Positions 1-10,357 are shown, counted from the first letter of the stretch. The stretch is 64,000 bases of DNA from an uncultured Steroidobacter sp. (GCA_937864115.1 CALMII010000028.1:186001-250000); one strand, 5' to 3'. Numbers and translations are program-made. Notes: a model not told the origin generated them from the letters alone.

Positions 1-3000
1 GACCTTCGGCATTGCTGACGCTGAAATGCATGCGGCCACGGCGACCGAATTTCGCCGTGACACCGGCGGCGATTTCGAGCCAGCGCTCGTCGAACTCCTG
101 GGCGAAGACCGTGGCAGCGCCGCTGTCGGCGCGAATCGTGGTCTGCGCATCGCCGTCGAGATCGCTCCAGTAGTTGGCGCGCAGCCAGAGATTCCAGCGT
201 TCCGGATCGATGTCGGCGACGAATGACAGGCCGGCGCGACCGACCACCGTGTCGCTGTCCTCGAAGAGAATGTCGGCACCGACGGTTTCTGCGTCGGATT
301 GCTTGATGTGCTGGGCAATCACCTGCAGCTGCGGTTCGATCGAGAAGCGCGAGCCCAGCTGAAAGCGACGACCGCCCTCGATCGAGCCTGCGAGCGACCA
401 GGCGCTGGCGGTCATGCGGGCATCGTTCCGCGGCTCGAGTTGCAGGCCGTCGAAGTACGTGGCGATCAGCGACGAGTCGAGATACCAGTGATCCGTGTCC
501 CGATGCGTCAGATAGGTACCGAGGCTGTACGCACGCGCCTGTACCTCGCCGGCGCTGAAGCCGTCATCGCGCAGCGGATCGGCGCCGAGGAAACCGATGT
601 TCAGCCACAGACCGCCGCGATCCTCGCGATTGCGCCGACTGTCGACGTGGATGTCGGTGCCCATCTGCAGACTCGCGGTGTCGTAGTCGAAGACCGCACT
701 GCCATCGCGGGCGTTCTGTTTGCCGGAGCGATACCAGACGCGACCCCACTGGCAACCGTGTTCCGCCGTGCCATCGCACTCCGACTGCAACCGCGCACCT
801 TCGCGATCCTGCAGGGTGCCGACGAGTCCCACGCCATAGTGATGGAACACCGGCACGAGCGAGGTGGCGAGCGAAGCGATGTCGCGCACCGGCGCGAGCG
901 AACGCAGATACCAGCCCTGCGGATCGGCATCCTCGGCGCCGCCGTGGAACAGTTCGTAACGATAGGCACCCGCGAGCACCGGTGCGTCGAGACGGAAGGC
1001 ATCGCCGGCCGTGGTCGCGCCATTGCCGGTTTCGATGAGCTGAATGCCGCTGCCGGTCGTGCGCGCGCCGAGCCCGTCCTGATTCAGGATGCGCACACGC
1101 GTCGTTCCCGACACCGCACCGACATCGATGGCGAGCCGGTCCGACGCCGACACGTCATCGCCGAGCGCCACGCGCAGTTGCAGCAGGCCGTCGACGCCGA
1201 GGTAGTCGCCGCGAATCACCAGTCGCTCGAACGTTGCTCCGCCGAGCGAAAGAGTGCCGGCATTGCTGACGTGGCCGGTGATGGTGCCGCTCGCCAGCAG
1301 CGTGGCGCCGCTTGCGATGGCGATGCGGCTGGACGTCAGGCTGTCGGTGCTGATCAGTATGCCGGCATCGACATTGACGCTCTCTGCAAACGAGGCGGGA
1401 CCGGGCAACGTCAGCGCACCGGCGTTGCGCTTCAGCAGATTCTCGAAGCCGGTGACCCGCTGCGGATCGAAAGTCATGTCGGCCGCATTGTCGATCTGGA
1501 TCGTATCGCCCTGCCCCTGCGACTCGCCGCCGTCGACGCGGGCGGCCAGCACGGCGCCGTCGCGCAGCGTGAACAGGTCGTTGCCTGCGCCCAGGTCGAT
1601 CGTACCTGCGCCGGAAAGCGTTCCAAGCAACAGCAGGGAATCGGCGCCGCTGCTGCCTGCGTAGGTTCCATCCACATTCAACGTTGCGCCCTGCGCGATC
1701 GCGGTCGTGCGCACGTCGATCACGTGGCCCGCCGCCGCCACGTTGACGGTGCCGGCGGCGACGCCGACATGATCGAAGCTCGATGCGTCCGGCCCATTCA
1801 GATTCAGCACGCCGGCGCCGCGCTTCAGCAGCGACTGGAATCCGGTCACCGCATCGACATCGGCACCGACGTTCAGGTCGGTACTCAACGTGTTCGCCCC
1901 GGCGCCGCCAGCGATCCCTCCCGTGATGCGCGTACCGTCGTGAATGATCAGCGTGTCATCGCCAGCGCCGAGATCGAAGCCGTCCGTCGACAGCGTGCCG
2001 GCGACATCGAGCGTATCGGCGCCGGCACCGAGCGAGCCGCTCGCCTGCAGCATTGCGCCGCCGTCGACAATGATGCGATTGCTGCCAGCGCTGCCTGTGA
2101 GCGTGGCCGCATCGGCGACGCCGCCGATTCTCAGCAGCGTGTCGTCGCCCAGCGTGAGTGCTGCGGTCTGCAACGAATCGCTCACTATCAGCGTGCCGGC
2201 AGCGAGGCCGACGGCGGCGAAGCTCTGCGAACCCACCAGCGTCGCAATGCCCGTGTTGCGCTTGTCGAGCAGCTCGAATCCTTGCGTGACAGCGGCGTCG
2301 AACGACAGCGCGGACGCATTGTTCAGGACGATGACATCGCTGCTGCCGGCGCCGCCGCCGATGCGCCCGGTGATGGCGAAGCCATCGTTCAGCGTGAGGG
2401 TGTCGTCGCCGTCGCCCAGATCGATGACACCGGCGCCGGACACGGTGCCGGAAACCGTCATCGTGTCATTGCCTGCGGTGCCGAAGTAGTTGCCATCGAC
2501 CTGCAGTGTCGCGCCCGCGGCGATCGATGTCGTCGCAGGGTCCACCGTGGCCGCGCCGGCAACATGCAGCGTTCCGGCTGTCACGGCGACGGAATCGAAG
2601 ACGGAAGTTGTTGCGGCGCCATTGATGTGCAGGATGCCGGCACCGGATTTCACCAGCGACTGGAAGCCCGTCGCCGCACCGAGATTCGCTTCGCTGGCGA
2701 TGTCCGTATTCAACGTGTTGCTGCCGCTGCCGCCGGCAACCGTGCCATCGATGCGCGAACCGTCGTGCACGATCAGCGTGTCGTCGCCGGCGCCGAGATC
2801 GAGGGGATTCGTGCCGAGGCTGAGCGTGCCGAGCACGTCCAGCACATCCGCGCCGTCGCCGAGATCGATCAGGCCCGAACCGTTCAGTGTGCCGGCCACG
2901 GTCAACCGGTCATCGCCGGCGCTGCCGCGATAGCTCCCGTCGATGTGCAGCATCGCGCCGCTGGCAACCGTTGCGCTGGTGACGCCGCCGACGCTGCCGG

Positions 3001-6000
3001 CCGCCGCGATGTGAATGGTTCCTGCGTCCGCAGCGACCGATGAGAAATCGGAAAGCGCCGGCCCGTTGATGTTCAGCGTGCCGGCGCCGGTCTTGATCAG
3101 CGACTGGAAGCCGGTCACGGCACCGAGATCGGCGGTGCCCGCGATCGCCGCGTTGAAAGTGTTGTTGCCGCTGCCGCCTGCGACGGTGCCGAGAATCCTC
3201 GTGCCATCGTGAATCGTCAGCGTATCGTCGCCGTCGCCAAGATCGAACGTGCCGGCACCGGTATCGAGCGTGCCGGCGATGTCCAGCACATCGGCGCCGG
3301 CGCCGAGATGGCCGCTGGCATTCAGCGTGGCGGCGCTGCCGACGATGATGCGGTTGATGCCGGCACTGCCGCTCACGACCGTCGGATCGACGGTGCCGCG
3401 CACTTCGAGCGTCGTCGCATCCGCCAGCGAGATCGACGGCGTGACGAGCGAACCGCCGATCACGAGCGTGCCTGCGGACAGATTCGTTCCGGCGCTATAA
3501 ACATGTGTGCCACCGAGTTCGGCGACACCGGCGCCCGACTTGATCAGGCGTTCGAAGCCCGTCACCGCCGTGTCGCCGAGCGTAAAGGCACTCGCGTTGT
3601 CGATGACCAGCGTATCGGCCAGCGTCTGGGAACCGCCGCTCACGGACATGGCGAGCACAGCGCCATCGCGCAGGATCAGCACATCGTCGCCGCCGGCCAG
3701 GTCGATGGTGCCGGCGCCTGACACGTTGCCCGACACGTCGAAGGTATCCGCGCCGACGCTGCCACCATAGCCGCCATCTACTTGCAGCGTTGCGCCGCCG
3801 GCCACCGTCGTACTGACGACGGAATCGACATTGCCCGCTGCGGCGACATGAATCGTTCCTTCATTCGCAGCGACGGAGGCGAAACCGGAAGGCGCCGGCC
3901 CATGGATGTTCAGCGTGCCCGCACCGGTCTTGATCAGCGACTGGAAGCCGGTCACGGCCCCCAGATCCGCGGTACCGGCGATGGCCGTATGGAACGTGTT
4001 GTTGCCGCCGCCGCCGGCCACGGTGCCGAGAATCCGGGTGCCATCGTGAATCGTCAGCGTATCGTCGCCGTCGCCCAGATCGAACAGACCGGCGCCGGTA
4101 TCGAGCGTGCCGGCGACATCGAGCAGATCGTCGCCATCGCCGAGGTCGCCGCTGGCGTTCAGCGTCGCGGCGCCGCCAACGACGATGCTGTTGGCGCCAG
4201 CGCTGCCGTAGACGACGGTGGAAGCAACCGTACCGCGCACATCGAGCGTCGTCGCATCCGCCAGCGAGATCGACGGTGTCGCGAGCGAGCCGACCACCGC
4301 GAGCGTGCCCGCGTCGATGCTCGTGCCCGCGGTGTAGGTATGCGCGCCGGTCAACTCTGCGATGCCTGCGCCCGACTTGATCAGTTGCTCGAAGCCGGTG
4401 ATTGCCGTACCGCCGAGAGTCAGTGCGGTGGCGTTGTCGAGGATCAGCGTGTCGGCCAGCGTCTGCGCTCCGCCATTGACCGGTGCATCGAGCACGGCGC
4501 CGTCGCGCAGGGTGAGTACGTCGTCACCGCCGGCCAGATCGATCGTGCCGGTGCCGGCGAGCGTGCCGGCAATCGTCCATGCATCGTTGCCGGCGCTGCC
4601 GCCGAAGCTGCCGTCGACACGCAGCGTTGCACCGCCAGCGACGGCTGCGGTCGTGACGCCGCTCACGCCGCCTGTCGACGTGACTTCCAGCGTGCCTTCA
4701 TCGACAGCGACGCTGGTGAGATCCGTCACGACGCTGGTGATGGTCAGATCGCCGGTGCCGAACTTGCCGAGTTCCTGGAACGAGCTGATGGCAGCGAGGT
4801 TCGCGGACGCTGCGATGTGCAGCTGCAGCGTGTTGATGCCGCTGCCGCCCGAGACACCGCCGATGATGCTGGCGCCTTCGCGCAGGATCAGCGTGTCGTC
4901 GTCCGCGCCGAGATCGAGCGTACCGGCGCCCGTGTTGAGCGTTCCCGCGATGTCGAGGACATCGTTGCCGCCGCCGAGCGTGCCCGTCGCGCGCAGGAGG
5001 CCGGCGCTGCCGATGCGCAGCGTGTTCGCATCCGCCGTTCCCGTGATCGCGACAGGCGCTGACGCGGCGGCGCTGACGGTTCCCTGCACATCGAGTATCG
5101 AGCCGAGCAGGAGAGTGGGCGTCGTGAGCGCGCCGGTGATCTGCAGCGTGCCGGCGTTGATGTTGATCGCATTCGCAGCGACCGTGCCGCTCAACTGCGT
5201 CGTGCCGCTGCCGGACTGATTGAGCATGCCCGTGCCGGCGATGTCGTTGGCGATGCTCGATGCATCGGAGCGCTGGAACGTCAGCGTCGCATCGTTGGCG
5301 ACATTGCCGCTGCCGAGCGTGCCGCTCGTGCCGCCGTTGCCGATCTGCAGCGTGCCGGCGCTGATCGTGGTCGTTCCCGTGTAAGCGCTGTTGCCGGCGA
5401 GGATCGTCGTGCCGGCCGCCGCCTTGGTCACGCTGCCCGACCCGCTGATCGCGCCCGCCACCTCGAGTACACCGGTGCGCGAGAACACGAGCGCAGCGTC
5501 GTTGACGATGTCGCCGCTGCCCAGCGTGCCGGTCGCGCCGTTGTTGCCGACCTGCAGCGTGCCGGCAGCGATCGTCGTCGTACCCGAGTGCGTGTTGTTG
5601 CCGGTGAGGATCCAGCTTCCCGTCCCGGCCTGGGTCAGCGAGAGCGAACCCATGCCGTTGTCGGTCAGGGCGCCGCCGAAGATGTTGCCGGCGCGCGTGC
5701 CGGTCAACGTGAGACTGCGCGCCTCGTCGGTGATGTCATAAGAGGCCGTGCCGTTCCATGTGAGCGCTGCCGTGCCGCTGCCATCGAGTGTCGCGCCGCC
5801 GTCTTCGATCAGGAAATTGCGATCGGTGGTGCGGGCCGCGCCCGTGTAGCGCAGCGTGCCGCCGTCGAAACGCAGGTTCGTCGCGGCACTGCCCGACGCG
5901 CCGAGATTGCTGTTGACGCTGCCGTTCTGGAGATTGCTCACGGCCAGCACGCCGCCGTCGATCTCCACGGCGCCCGTGAAGGTGCTCGTACCGGTCAGCG

Positions 6001-9000
6001 TGGTCGTGCCGGTACCTGCCTGCCGCAGCGCACCGGTACCGCTGATGCTGTGAGCCATCGTCAGCGCATTGCTGCGATCGATGGCGAGCGTACCGTTGTT
6101 GGTGATGACCGTGGTGGCGCTGAGCGCGCCCGTCGTGCCGCCGCTGCCGAGTTGCAGCGTGCCGGCACTGATGGTCGTCGCGCCGGTGTAGGTGTTCGTC
6201 CCCGTGAGGATGGTCGTGCCGGTGCCGATCTGGCGAAGCTGACCGCCCGCGCCCGAGATCACGCCCGGCAAGGTAACGGCATCGCTGCGATTGATCGCCA
6301 GATTCGCGCCGCTGGTTATCGACACGGCACCGGTACCCAGCGCACCGCTCGTGCTGCCGTCGCCCACCTGCAGCGTGCCCGCGGTGATCGCCGTCGCGCC
6401 GGTGCGGGTGTTCGCGCCGGTCAGCGTGGTCGTGCCGCTGCCGATCTGGCGCAGCGCGCCAGCACCGCTGACGATCTGATCGAGCGTGTAGCCGTCGCTG
6501 CGATTGATGGCGAGATTGGCGCCGCTCGCCACCGACACCGCGCCCGTGCCGAGCGTGCCGCCGGTACCGCCGCTGCCGATCTGCAGCGTACCGGCACTGA
6601 CGGTGGTTGCGCCGGCGTAGGTATTCGTTCCCGTCAGCGTCGTGGTACCGGCGGCCGCCTTGGTCAGATTGCCCGTGCCGCTGATCGCATTCGCGATCGT
6701 CACGGCATCGGAACGCGAGAACGTGAGAACGCCGTTGTTGATGACATTGCCGCTGCCCAGCGCTCCGCTCGTGCCGGCGCCGACCTGCAGCGTGCCCGCT
6801 GCAATGGTCGTGTCGCCGGAGTACGTGTTGCTGCCGGTGAGGATCCAGCTGCCGGTGCCGGACTTCGTCAGCGAGAGCGCACCCGCGCCGTTGTCCGTCA
6901 GCGAGCCGCCGAAGATGTTGCCGACGCGCGTGCCGATCAACGTGAGGCTGCGCCCCTCGTCGGCGATGTCGTAGGACGCCGTGCCGTTCCAGGTGAGCGC
7001 GGCCGAGCCGCTGCCGTCCAGCGTGGCGCCACCCTCTTCGATCAGGAAATTGCGATCGGTGGTGCGAGCGGCGCCCGTATAGCGCAGCGTGCCGCCGTCG
7101 AAACGCAGATTCGCTGCCGCACTGTCCGACGCGCCGATACTGCTGCTGACGCTGCCGTTCTGCAGGTTGGCGGTGGCGAGCACGCCGGCATTCAGTTCGA
7201 CCGCGCCGGTGAAGGTGCTCGTGCCGCTCAGTGTCGTGATGCCCGTGCCGTCGTGGCGCAGCGTGCCGGTGCCGCTGATGACGTTCGCCATGGACAGATT
7301 GCTGCTGCGATTGATCGACAGTGTGCCATTGTTGGTGATCGCTCCGGCGCCGACCGACCCTGTCGTGCCGCCGTTACCGAGTTGCAGCGTGCCGGCGCTG
7401 ATGGTCGTCGCGCCGCTGTAGGTGTTCGCGGCGGTGAGGATCGTGGTGCCTGCGCCGAGCTGGCGAAGCTGGCCGGTGCCGCTGACGACGCGATCGACGA
7501 TGTACGCATCGCCGCGATCGATTGCGAGTGTCGCGTTGTTCGTGACGGTGCCCGTGCCCAGCGTGCCGCTGGTGCCGCCATTGCCGATCTGCAGCGTGCC
7601 GGCGCTGATGGTCGTCGTGCCGGCGTAGGTGTTGCTGCCGGTGAGCGTCGTCGTGCCCGAGCCCGTATGCGTCACGACACCGGTACCGCTGATCGCATTG
7701 CCCACTGCGAACGCATCCGATCGAGAGAACGTCAGCGTGCCGTTGTTCGCGACGTCGCCCGTGCCGAGCGTGCCCGTCGTGCCGCCGTTGCCGACCTGCA
7801 GCGTGCCGGCAGCGATCGTCGTGGTGCCGGAATAGGTATTGTCGCCGCCCAGGATCCAGCGGCTCGTGCCGGACTTGATGAGCGAGACCGCGCCCGCGCC
7901 GTTGTCGACGAGCGCGCCGCCGAAGAGATTGCCGTTCGCGGTGCCGCCGAGCGTCAGGCGGCGCGCCTCGTCGGCGATGTCGTAGGACGCCGTGCCGGTC
8001 CAGGTCAGTACGCCCGCGCCGCTGCCTTCGATCGTTGCGCCGCCGTCTTCGATCAGGAAGTTCCGGTCGGTGCTGCGCGCCGCGCCGGTGTAGCGCAGCG
8101 TGCCGCCGTCGAAGCGCAGGTTCGCTGCGGCATTGCCGGAGGCGCCGATGTTGCTGGCGACGCCGCCGTTCTGGAGATTGCTGGCGATCAGCACGCCGCC
8201 ATCGAGTTCCACACCGCCGCTGAACGTACTGGCGCCGGTCAGCGTGGTCGTGCCCGATCCCGCCTGCCGCAGCACGCCGGTGCCGCCGATGACGTGCGTC
8301 ATCGAGAGTGCATTGCTGCGATCGATCGACAGCGTGCCGTTGTTGGTGATCACCGTCGTGGCGCTGAGCGCGCCGGTCGTGCCGCCGTTGCCGATCTGCA
8401 GCGTGCCGGCGTCGATCGTGGTCGCACCGGTGTAGGTATTCGCGGCGGTCAGTATCGTCGTACCGGCGCCGTCCTGGCGCAGCGCGCCCGCGCCGCTCAC
8501 GACCCGGCCGATCGTGTAATCGTCGCTGCGATCGATGGCGAGGACCGCGCCGGCCGATACCGACACGGTATTCGTACCGAGCGTGCCGCTCGTACCGCCG
8601 CTGCCGATCTGCAGCGTGCCGGCAGTGATCGTCGTCGTACCCGCATAAGTGTTGTTGCCCGTGAGCGTCGTCGTGCCGGAACCGGTTTGCCTCACGGCGC
8701 CGGTACCGCTGATCGCCCCGCTCACCTCCAGAGCATCGGACCGCATGAATGTCAGCGTGCCGTTGTTGACGACGTCGCCACTGCCGAGCGTTCCGCTCGT
8801 GCCGGCGTTGCCGACCTGCAACGTCCCCGCATTGATCGTCGTCACGCCGGTGTATGCATTGCTGCCCGTCAGGACCCAGCGACCTGCGCCCGACTTGGTC
8901 AGCGACAGCGCGCCCGCGCCGTTGTCGACCAGCGCGCCGGCAAAGATGTTGCCGCTGGCCGTGCCGCCCAGCGTGAAACTGCGAGCCTCGTCCACGACGT

Positions 9001-10357
9001 CGTACGACGCCGTGCCGTTCCAGGTCAGCAGGCCCGCGCCCGTCCCGTTGCCTTCGAGCGTTGCGCCGCCGTCGGCGATGGTGAAATTGCGGTCGGTGCT
9101 GCGGGCTGCCGCGCCGGTGAGACGCAGCGTGCCGCCGTCGAAGATCAGATTCGTCGCCGCATCGTCCGATGCGCCGAGGTTGCTGCCGATGCCGCCGTTC
9201 TGCAGGTTGCCGACCTGCACGATGCCGCCGTTCAGTTCGACCGCGCCGGTGAAGGTGCTCGTGCCGCTCAACGTCGTGGTGCCGGTACCATCGTGGCGCA
9301 GCGTGCCGGTGCCGCTGATGATGTTCGCCATGGACAGATTGCTGCTGCGATTGATCACCAGCGTGCCATTGTTGGTGATCGCACCGGCGCCGACGGAACC
9401 TGTCGTGCCGCCGTCGCCGATCTGCAGCGTGCCCGCGCCGATGGTCGTCACGCCGGTGTAGGTATTCGCGCCCGTCAGAATGGTGGTGCCCGTGCCGAGC
9501 TGGCGCAGCTGCCCACCTGTGCCCGCGACAACGTTCGCGATCGTCAGCACATCGCTGCGATCGATGGCCAGTCCCGCGCCGTTCGACAGCGTCACCGTGC
9601 CCGCGCCGATCCTGCCGCTCGTACCGCCATTGCCGAGCTGCAGCGTGCCGGCGCTGATCGTCGTCGTGCCGGCGTAGGTGTTGTCGGCCGTCACCGTCAT
9701 GACGCCGGCGCCGGCTTTGGTCACGTTGCCGGAGCCGCTGATGAGATTCGCGACGTCGAATGCATTGGAACGCGAGAAGGCGAGCGTGCCGTCGTTGACG
9801 ACATCGCCGCTGCCGAGCGTGCCCGTCGTGCTGCCGTTGCCGACCCGCAGCGTGCCTTCGGCGATCGTCGTGGTACCCGTGTAGAGGTTGTCGTTGCCGA
9901 GCACGAGCGTGCCCGTTCCGGATTTGGTCAGTCCCGCGACGCCATCGATGATCGAATTGATCGTGGCGGTGCCCGTCGCGACTGCGACGGCAGGATCGAC
10001 ACCGCCGAGCGTCAGCGTGCTGCCGGTGATCGTGTAGTTGTTGATCGTGAAGGTGACGTTGTGAACGACGACCGGCGCGCCGAGCGTCACGGTGCCCGCG
10101 GTCGTGTCGAAGACGGCGTCATCGAGCGCGAGATTGTCCCAGACCCGATAGGTCGAACCGTCGTACCAGCGCAGATTGACGAGATTCCAGGTGCCCGCGC
10201 CGCCGGGCGGCGCGGCGCCATTGCCGTCCCACTGCAGCGACGCGCCCGGCACCGGCGTTGCCAGAACAACGGCACACGCCAGACCCGCGAACCGAAGTGC
10301 CTGAGACGCCCGGCATCGGGCGTCGTCGCAGGAATCCTGCTCTCTCGGCAACAGCAT
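1..10357 (-). CDS. Giant autotransporter (type Va-like), C-terminus cut by window edge
   Basis: One reading frame of about 3450 codons stays open from an ATG to the window edge. Residues 1-36 form a signal peptide (Arg-containing n-region, hydrophobic stretch, then VPGAS before LQWDGNG). Residues about 90-1720 are autotransporter-associated beta-strand (PATR) repeats of the type GTTTISAGTLQLGNGG. Residues about 1720-3035 are glycine/aspartate repeats of the type DLGDGDDTLTIHDG alternating with GFQSLIKTGAGTLNING. Next comes a pertactin-type autochaperone region (about 3040-3145; GDYLGVDG, later GWYLRSLAPV). The rest is a translocator beta-barrel (FAQEFDERWLEIAAGVTAKFG near the edge, split here for length: FAQEFDERWLEI then AAGVTAKFG). 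By comparison with the family only some 20-30 residues should be missing. A surface-anchored or cleaved passenger forming a long beta-helix is expected; adhesion or aggregation is an inference. No strong Shine-Dalgarno precedes the ATG; in-frame GTG and TTG codons lie 12 and 21 bases upstream. Confidence 0.9.
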   Translation of the reverse strand, partial: MLLPREQDSCDDARCRASQALRFAGLACAVVLATPVPGASLQWDGNGAAPPGGAGTWNLVNLRWYDGSTYRVWDNLALDDAVFDTTAGTVTLGAPVVVHNVTFTINNYTITGSTLTLGGVDPAVAVATGTATINSIIDGVAGLTKSGTGTLVLGNDNLYTGTTTIAEGTLRVGNGSTTGTLGSGDVVNDGTLAFSRSNAFDVANLISGSGNVTKAGAGVMTVTADNTYAGTTTISAGTLQLGNGGTSGRIGAGTVTLSNGAGLAIDRSDVLTIANVVAGTGGQLRQLGTGTTILTGANTYTGVTTIGAGTLQIGDGGTTGSVGAGAITNNGTLVINRSSNLSMANIISGTGTLRHDGTGTTTLSGTSTFTGAVELNGGIVQVGNLQNGGIGSNLGASDDAATNLIFDGGTLRLTGAAARSTDRNFTIADGGATLEGNGTGAGLLTWNGTASYDVVDEARSFTLGGTASGNIFAGALVDNGAGALSLTKSGAGRWVLTGSNAYTGVTTINAGTLQVGNAGTSGTLGSGDVVNNGTLTFMRSDALEVSGAISGTGAVRQTGSGTTTLTGNNTYAGTTTITAGTLQIGSGGTSGTLGTNTVSVSAGAVLAIDRSDDYTIGRVVSGAGALRQDGAGTTILTAANTYTGATTIDAGTLQIGNGGTTGALSATTVITNNGTLSIDRSNALSMTHVIGGTGVLRQAGSGTTTLTGASTFSGGVELDGGVLIASNLQNGGVASNIGASGNAAANLRFDGGTLRYTGAARSTDRNFLIEDGGATIEGSGAGVLTWTGTASYDIADEARRLTLGGTANGNLFGGALVDNGAGAVSLIKSGTSRWILGGDNTYSGTTTIAAGTLQVGNGGTTGTLGTGDVANNGTLTFSRSDAFAVGNAISGTGVVTHTGSGTTTLTGSNTYAGTTTISAGTLQIGNGGTSGTLGTGTVTNNATLAIDRGDAYIVDRVVSGTGQLRQLGAGTTILTAANTYSGATTISAGTLQLGNGGTTGSVGAGAITNNGTLSINRSSNLSMANVISGTGTLRHDGTGITTLSGTSTFTGAVELNAGVLATANLQNGSVSSSIGASDSAAANLRFDGGTLRYTGAARTTDRNFLIEEGGATLDGSGSAALTWNGTASYDIADEGRSLTLIGTRVGNIFGGSLTDNGAGALSLTKSGTGSWILTGSNTYSGDTTIAAGTLQVGAGTSGALGSGNVINNGVLTFSRSDAVTIANAISGTGNLTKAAAGTTTLTGTNTYAGATTVSAGTLQIGSGGTGGTLGTGAVSVASGANLAINRSDGYTLDQIVSGAGALRQIGSGTTTLTGANTRTGATAITAGTLQVGDGSTSGALGTGAVSITSGANLAINRSDAVTLPGVISGAGGQLRQIGTGTTILTGTNTYTGATTISAGTLQLGSGGTTGALSATTVITNNGTLAIDRSNALTMAHSISGTGALRQAGTGTTTLTGTSTFTGAVEIDGGVLAVSNLQNGSVNSNLGASGSAATNLRFDGGTLRYTGAARTTDRNFLIEDGGATLDGSGTAALTWNGTASYDITDEARSLTLTGTRAGNIFGGALTDNGMGSLSLTQAGTGSWILTGNNTHSGTTTIAAGTLQVGNNGATGTLGSGDIVNDAALVFSRTGVLEVAGAISGSGSVTKAAAGTTILAGNSAYTGTTTISAGTLQIGNGGTSGTLGSGNVANDATLTFQRSDASSIANDIAGTGMLNQSGSGTTQLSGTVAANAININAGTLQITGALTTPTLLLGSILDVQGTVSAAASAPVAITGTADANTLRIGSAGLLRATGTLGGGNDVLDIAGTLNTGAGTLDLGADDDTLILREGASIIGGVSGGSGINTLQLHIAASANLAAISSFQELGKFGTGDLTITSVVTDLTSVAVDEGTLEVTSTGGVSGVTTAAVAGGATLRVDGSFGGSAGNDAWTIAGTLAGTGTIDLAGGDDVLTLRDGAVLDAPVNGGAQTLADTLILDNATALTLGGTAITGFEQLIKSGAGIAELTGAHTYTAGTSIDAGTLAVVGSLATPSISLADATTLDVRGTVASTVVYGSAGANSIVVGGAATLNASGDLGDGDDLLDVAGTLDTGAGLFDLGDGDDTLTIHDGTRILGTVAGGGGNNTFHTAIAGTADLGAVTGFQSLIKTGAGTLNIHGPAPSGFASVAANEGTIHVAAAGNVDSVVSTTVAGGATLQVDGGYGGSVGADTFDVSGNVSGAGTIDLAGGDDVLILRDGAVLAMSVSGGSQTLADTLVIDNASAFTLGDTAVTGFERLIKSGAGVAELGGTHVYSAGTNLSAGTLVIGGSLVTPSISLADATTLEVRGTVDPTVVSGSAGINRIIVGSAATLNASGHLGAGADVLDIAGTLDTGAGTFDLGDGDDTLTIHDGTRILGTVAGGSGNNTFNAAIAGTADLGAVTGFQSLIKTGAGTLNINGPALSDFSSVAADAGTIHIAAAGSVGGVTSATVASGAMLHIDGSYRGSAGDDRLTVAGTLNGSGLIDLGDGADVLDVLGTLSLGTNPLDLGAGDDTLIVHDGSRIDGTVAGGSGSNTLNTDIASEANLGAATGFQSLVKSGAGILHINGAATTSVFDSVAVTAGTLHVAGAATVDPATTSIAAGATLQVDGNYFGTAGNDTMTVSGTVSGAGVIDLGDGDDTLTLNDGFAITGRIGGGAGSSDVIVLNNASALSFDAAVTQGFELLDKRNTGIATLVGSQSFAAVGLAAGTLIVSDSLQTAALTLGDDTLLRIGGVADAATLTGSAGSNRIIVDGGAMLQASGSLGAGADTLDVAGTLSTDGFDLGAGDDTLIIHDGTRITGGIAGGAGANTLSTDLNVGADVDAVTGFQSLLKRGAGVLNLNGPDASSFDHVGVAAGTVNVAAAGHVIDVRTTAIAQGATLNVDGTYAGSSGADSLLLLGTLSGAGTIDLGAGNDLFTLRDGAVLAARVDGGESQGQGDTIQIDNAADMTFDPQRVTGFENLLKRNAGALTLPGPASFAESVNVDAGILISTDSLTSSRIAIASGATLLASGTITGHVSNAGTLSLGGATFERLVIRGDYLGVDGLLQLRVALGDDVSASDRLAIDVGAVSGTTRVRILNQDGLGARTTGSGIQLIETGNGATTAGDAFRLDAPVLAGAYRYELFHGGAEDADPQGWYLRSLAPVRDIASLATSLVPVFHHYGVGLVGTLQDREGARLQSECDGTAEHGCQWGRVWYRSGKQNARDGSAVFDYDTASLQMGTDIHVDSRRNREDRGGLWLNIGFLGADPLRDDGFSAGEVQARAYSLGTYLTHRDTDHWYLDSSLIATYFDGLQLEPRNDARMTASAWSLAGSIEGGRRFQLGSRFSIEPQLQVIAQHIKQSDAETVGADILFEDSDTVVGRAGLSFVADIDPERWNLWLRANYWSDLDGDAQTTIRADSGAATVFAQEFDERWLEIAAGVTAKFGRRGRMHFSVSNAEG
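1740..5160 (-). repeat. RTX-like Gly/Asp repeats with ~835-base periodicity in the autotransporter
   Basis: Blocks encoding DLGDGDDTL or DLGAGDDTL followed by a HDGTRI-like stretch recur at about 1946, 2780, 3217, 4057 and 4887. Three of the intervals are 830-840 bases and one is about half that. The segments 3055-3480 and 3895-4320 are nearly identical at the DNA level with an 840-base offset, which points to a fairly recent duplication. The motif resembles the calcium-binding RTX nonapeptide but is not a run of consecutive nonapeptides, so calcium binding is uncertain. Confidence 0.75.
5700..9900 (-). repeat. Tandem 1.0-1.2 kb modules inside the autotransporter passenger
   Basis: Four copies of a long module lie head to tail. 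Each carries the same block encoding NLRFDGGTLRYTGAA, then TDRNFLIEDGGATLDG, then a WNGTASYDI stretch and an NIFGGAL-like stretch. The shared anchor (the codons for the FLIE/FTIA segment) falls at about 5811, 7044, 8055 and 9081, so spacings are about 1233, 1011 and 1026 bases. Each module also holds several short PATR units of roughly 100 residues. The copies differ at many third positions, so this is older duplication rather than assembly artefact. Confidence 0.8.

Noticed and set aside
1740..5160. RTX-like repeats as evidence of a type I secreted toxin
   Set aside because: The same frame continues into an autochaperone and beta-barrel, and has an N-terminal signal peptide, so export is through the autotransporter route. 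No ABC exporter or membrane-fusion gene is near.
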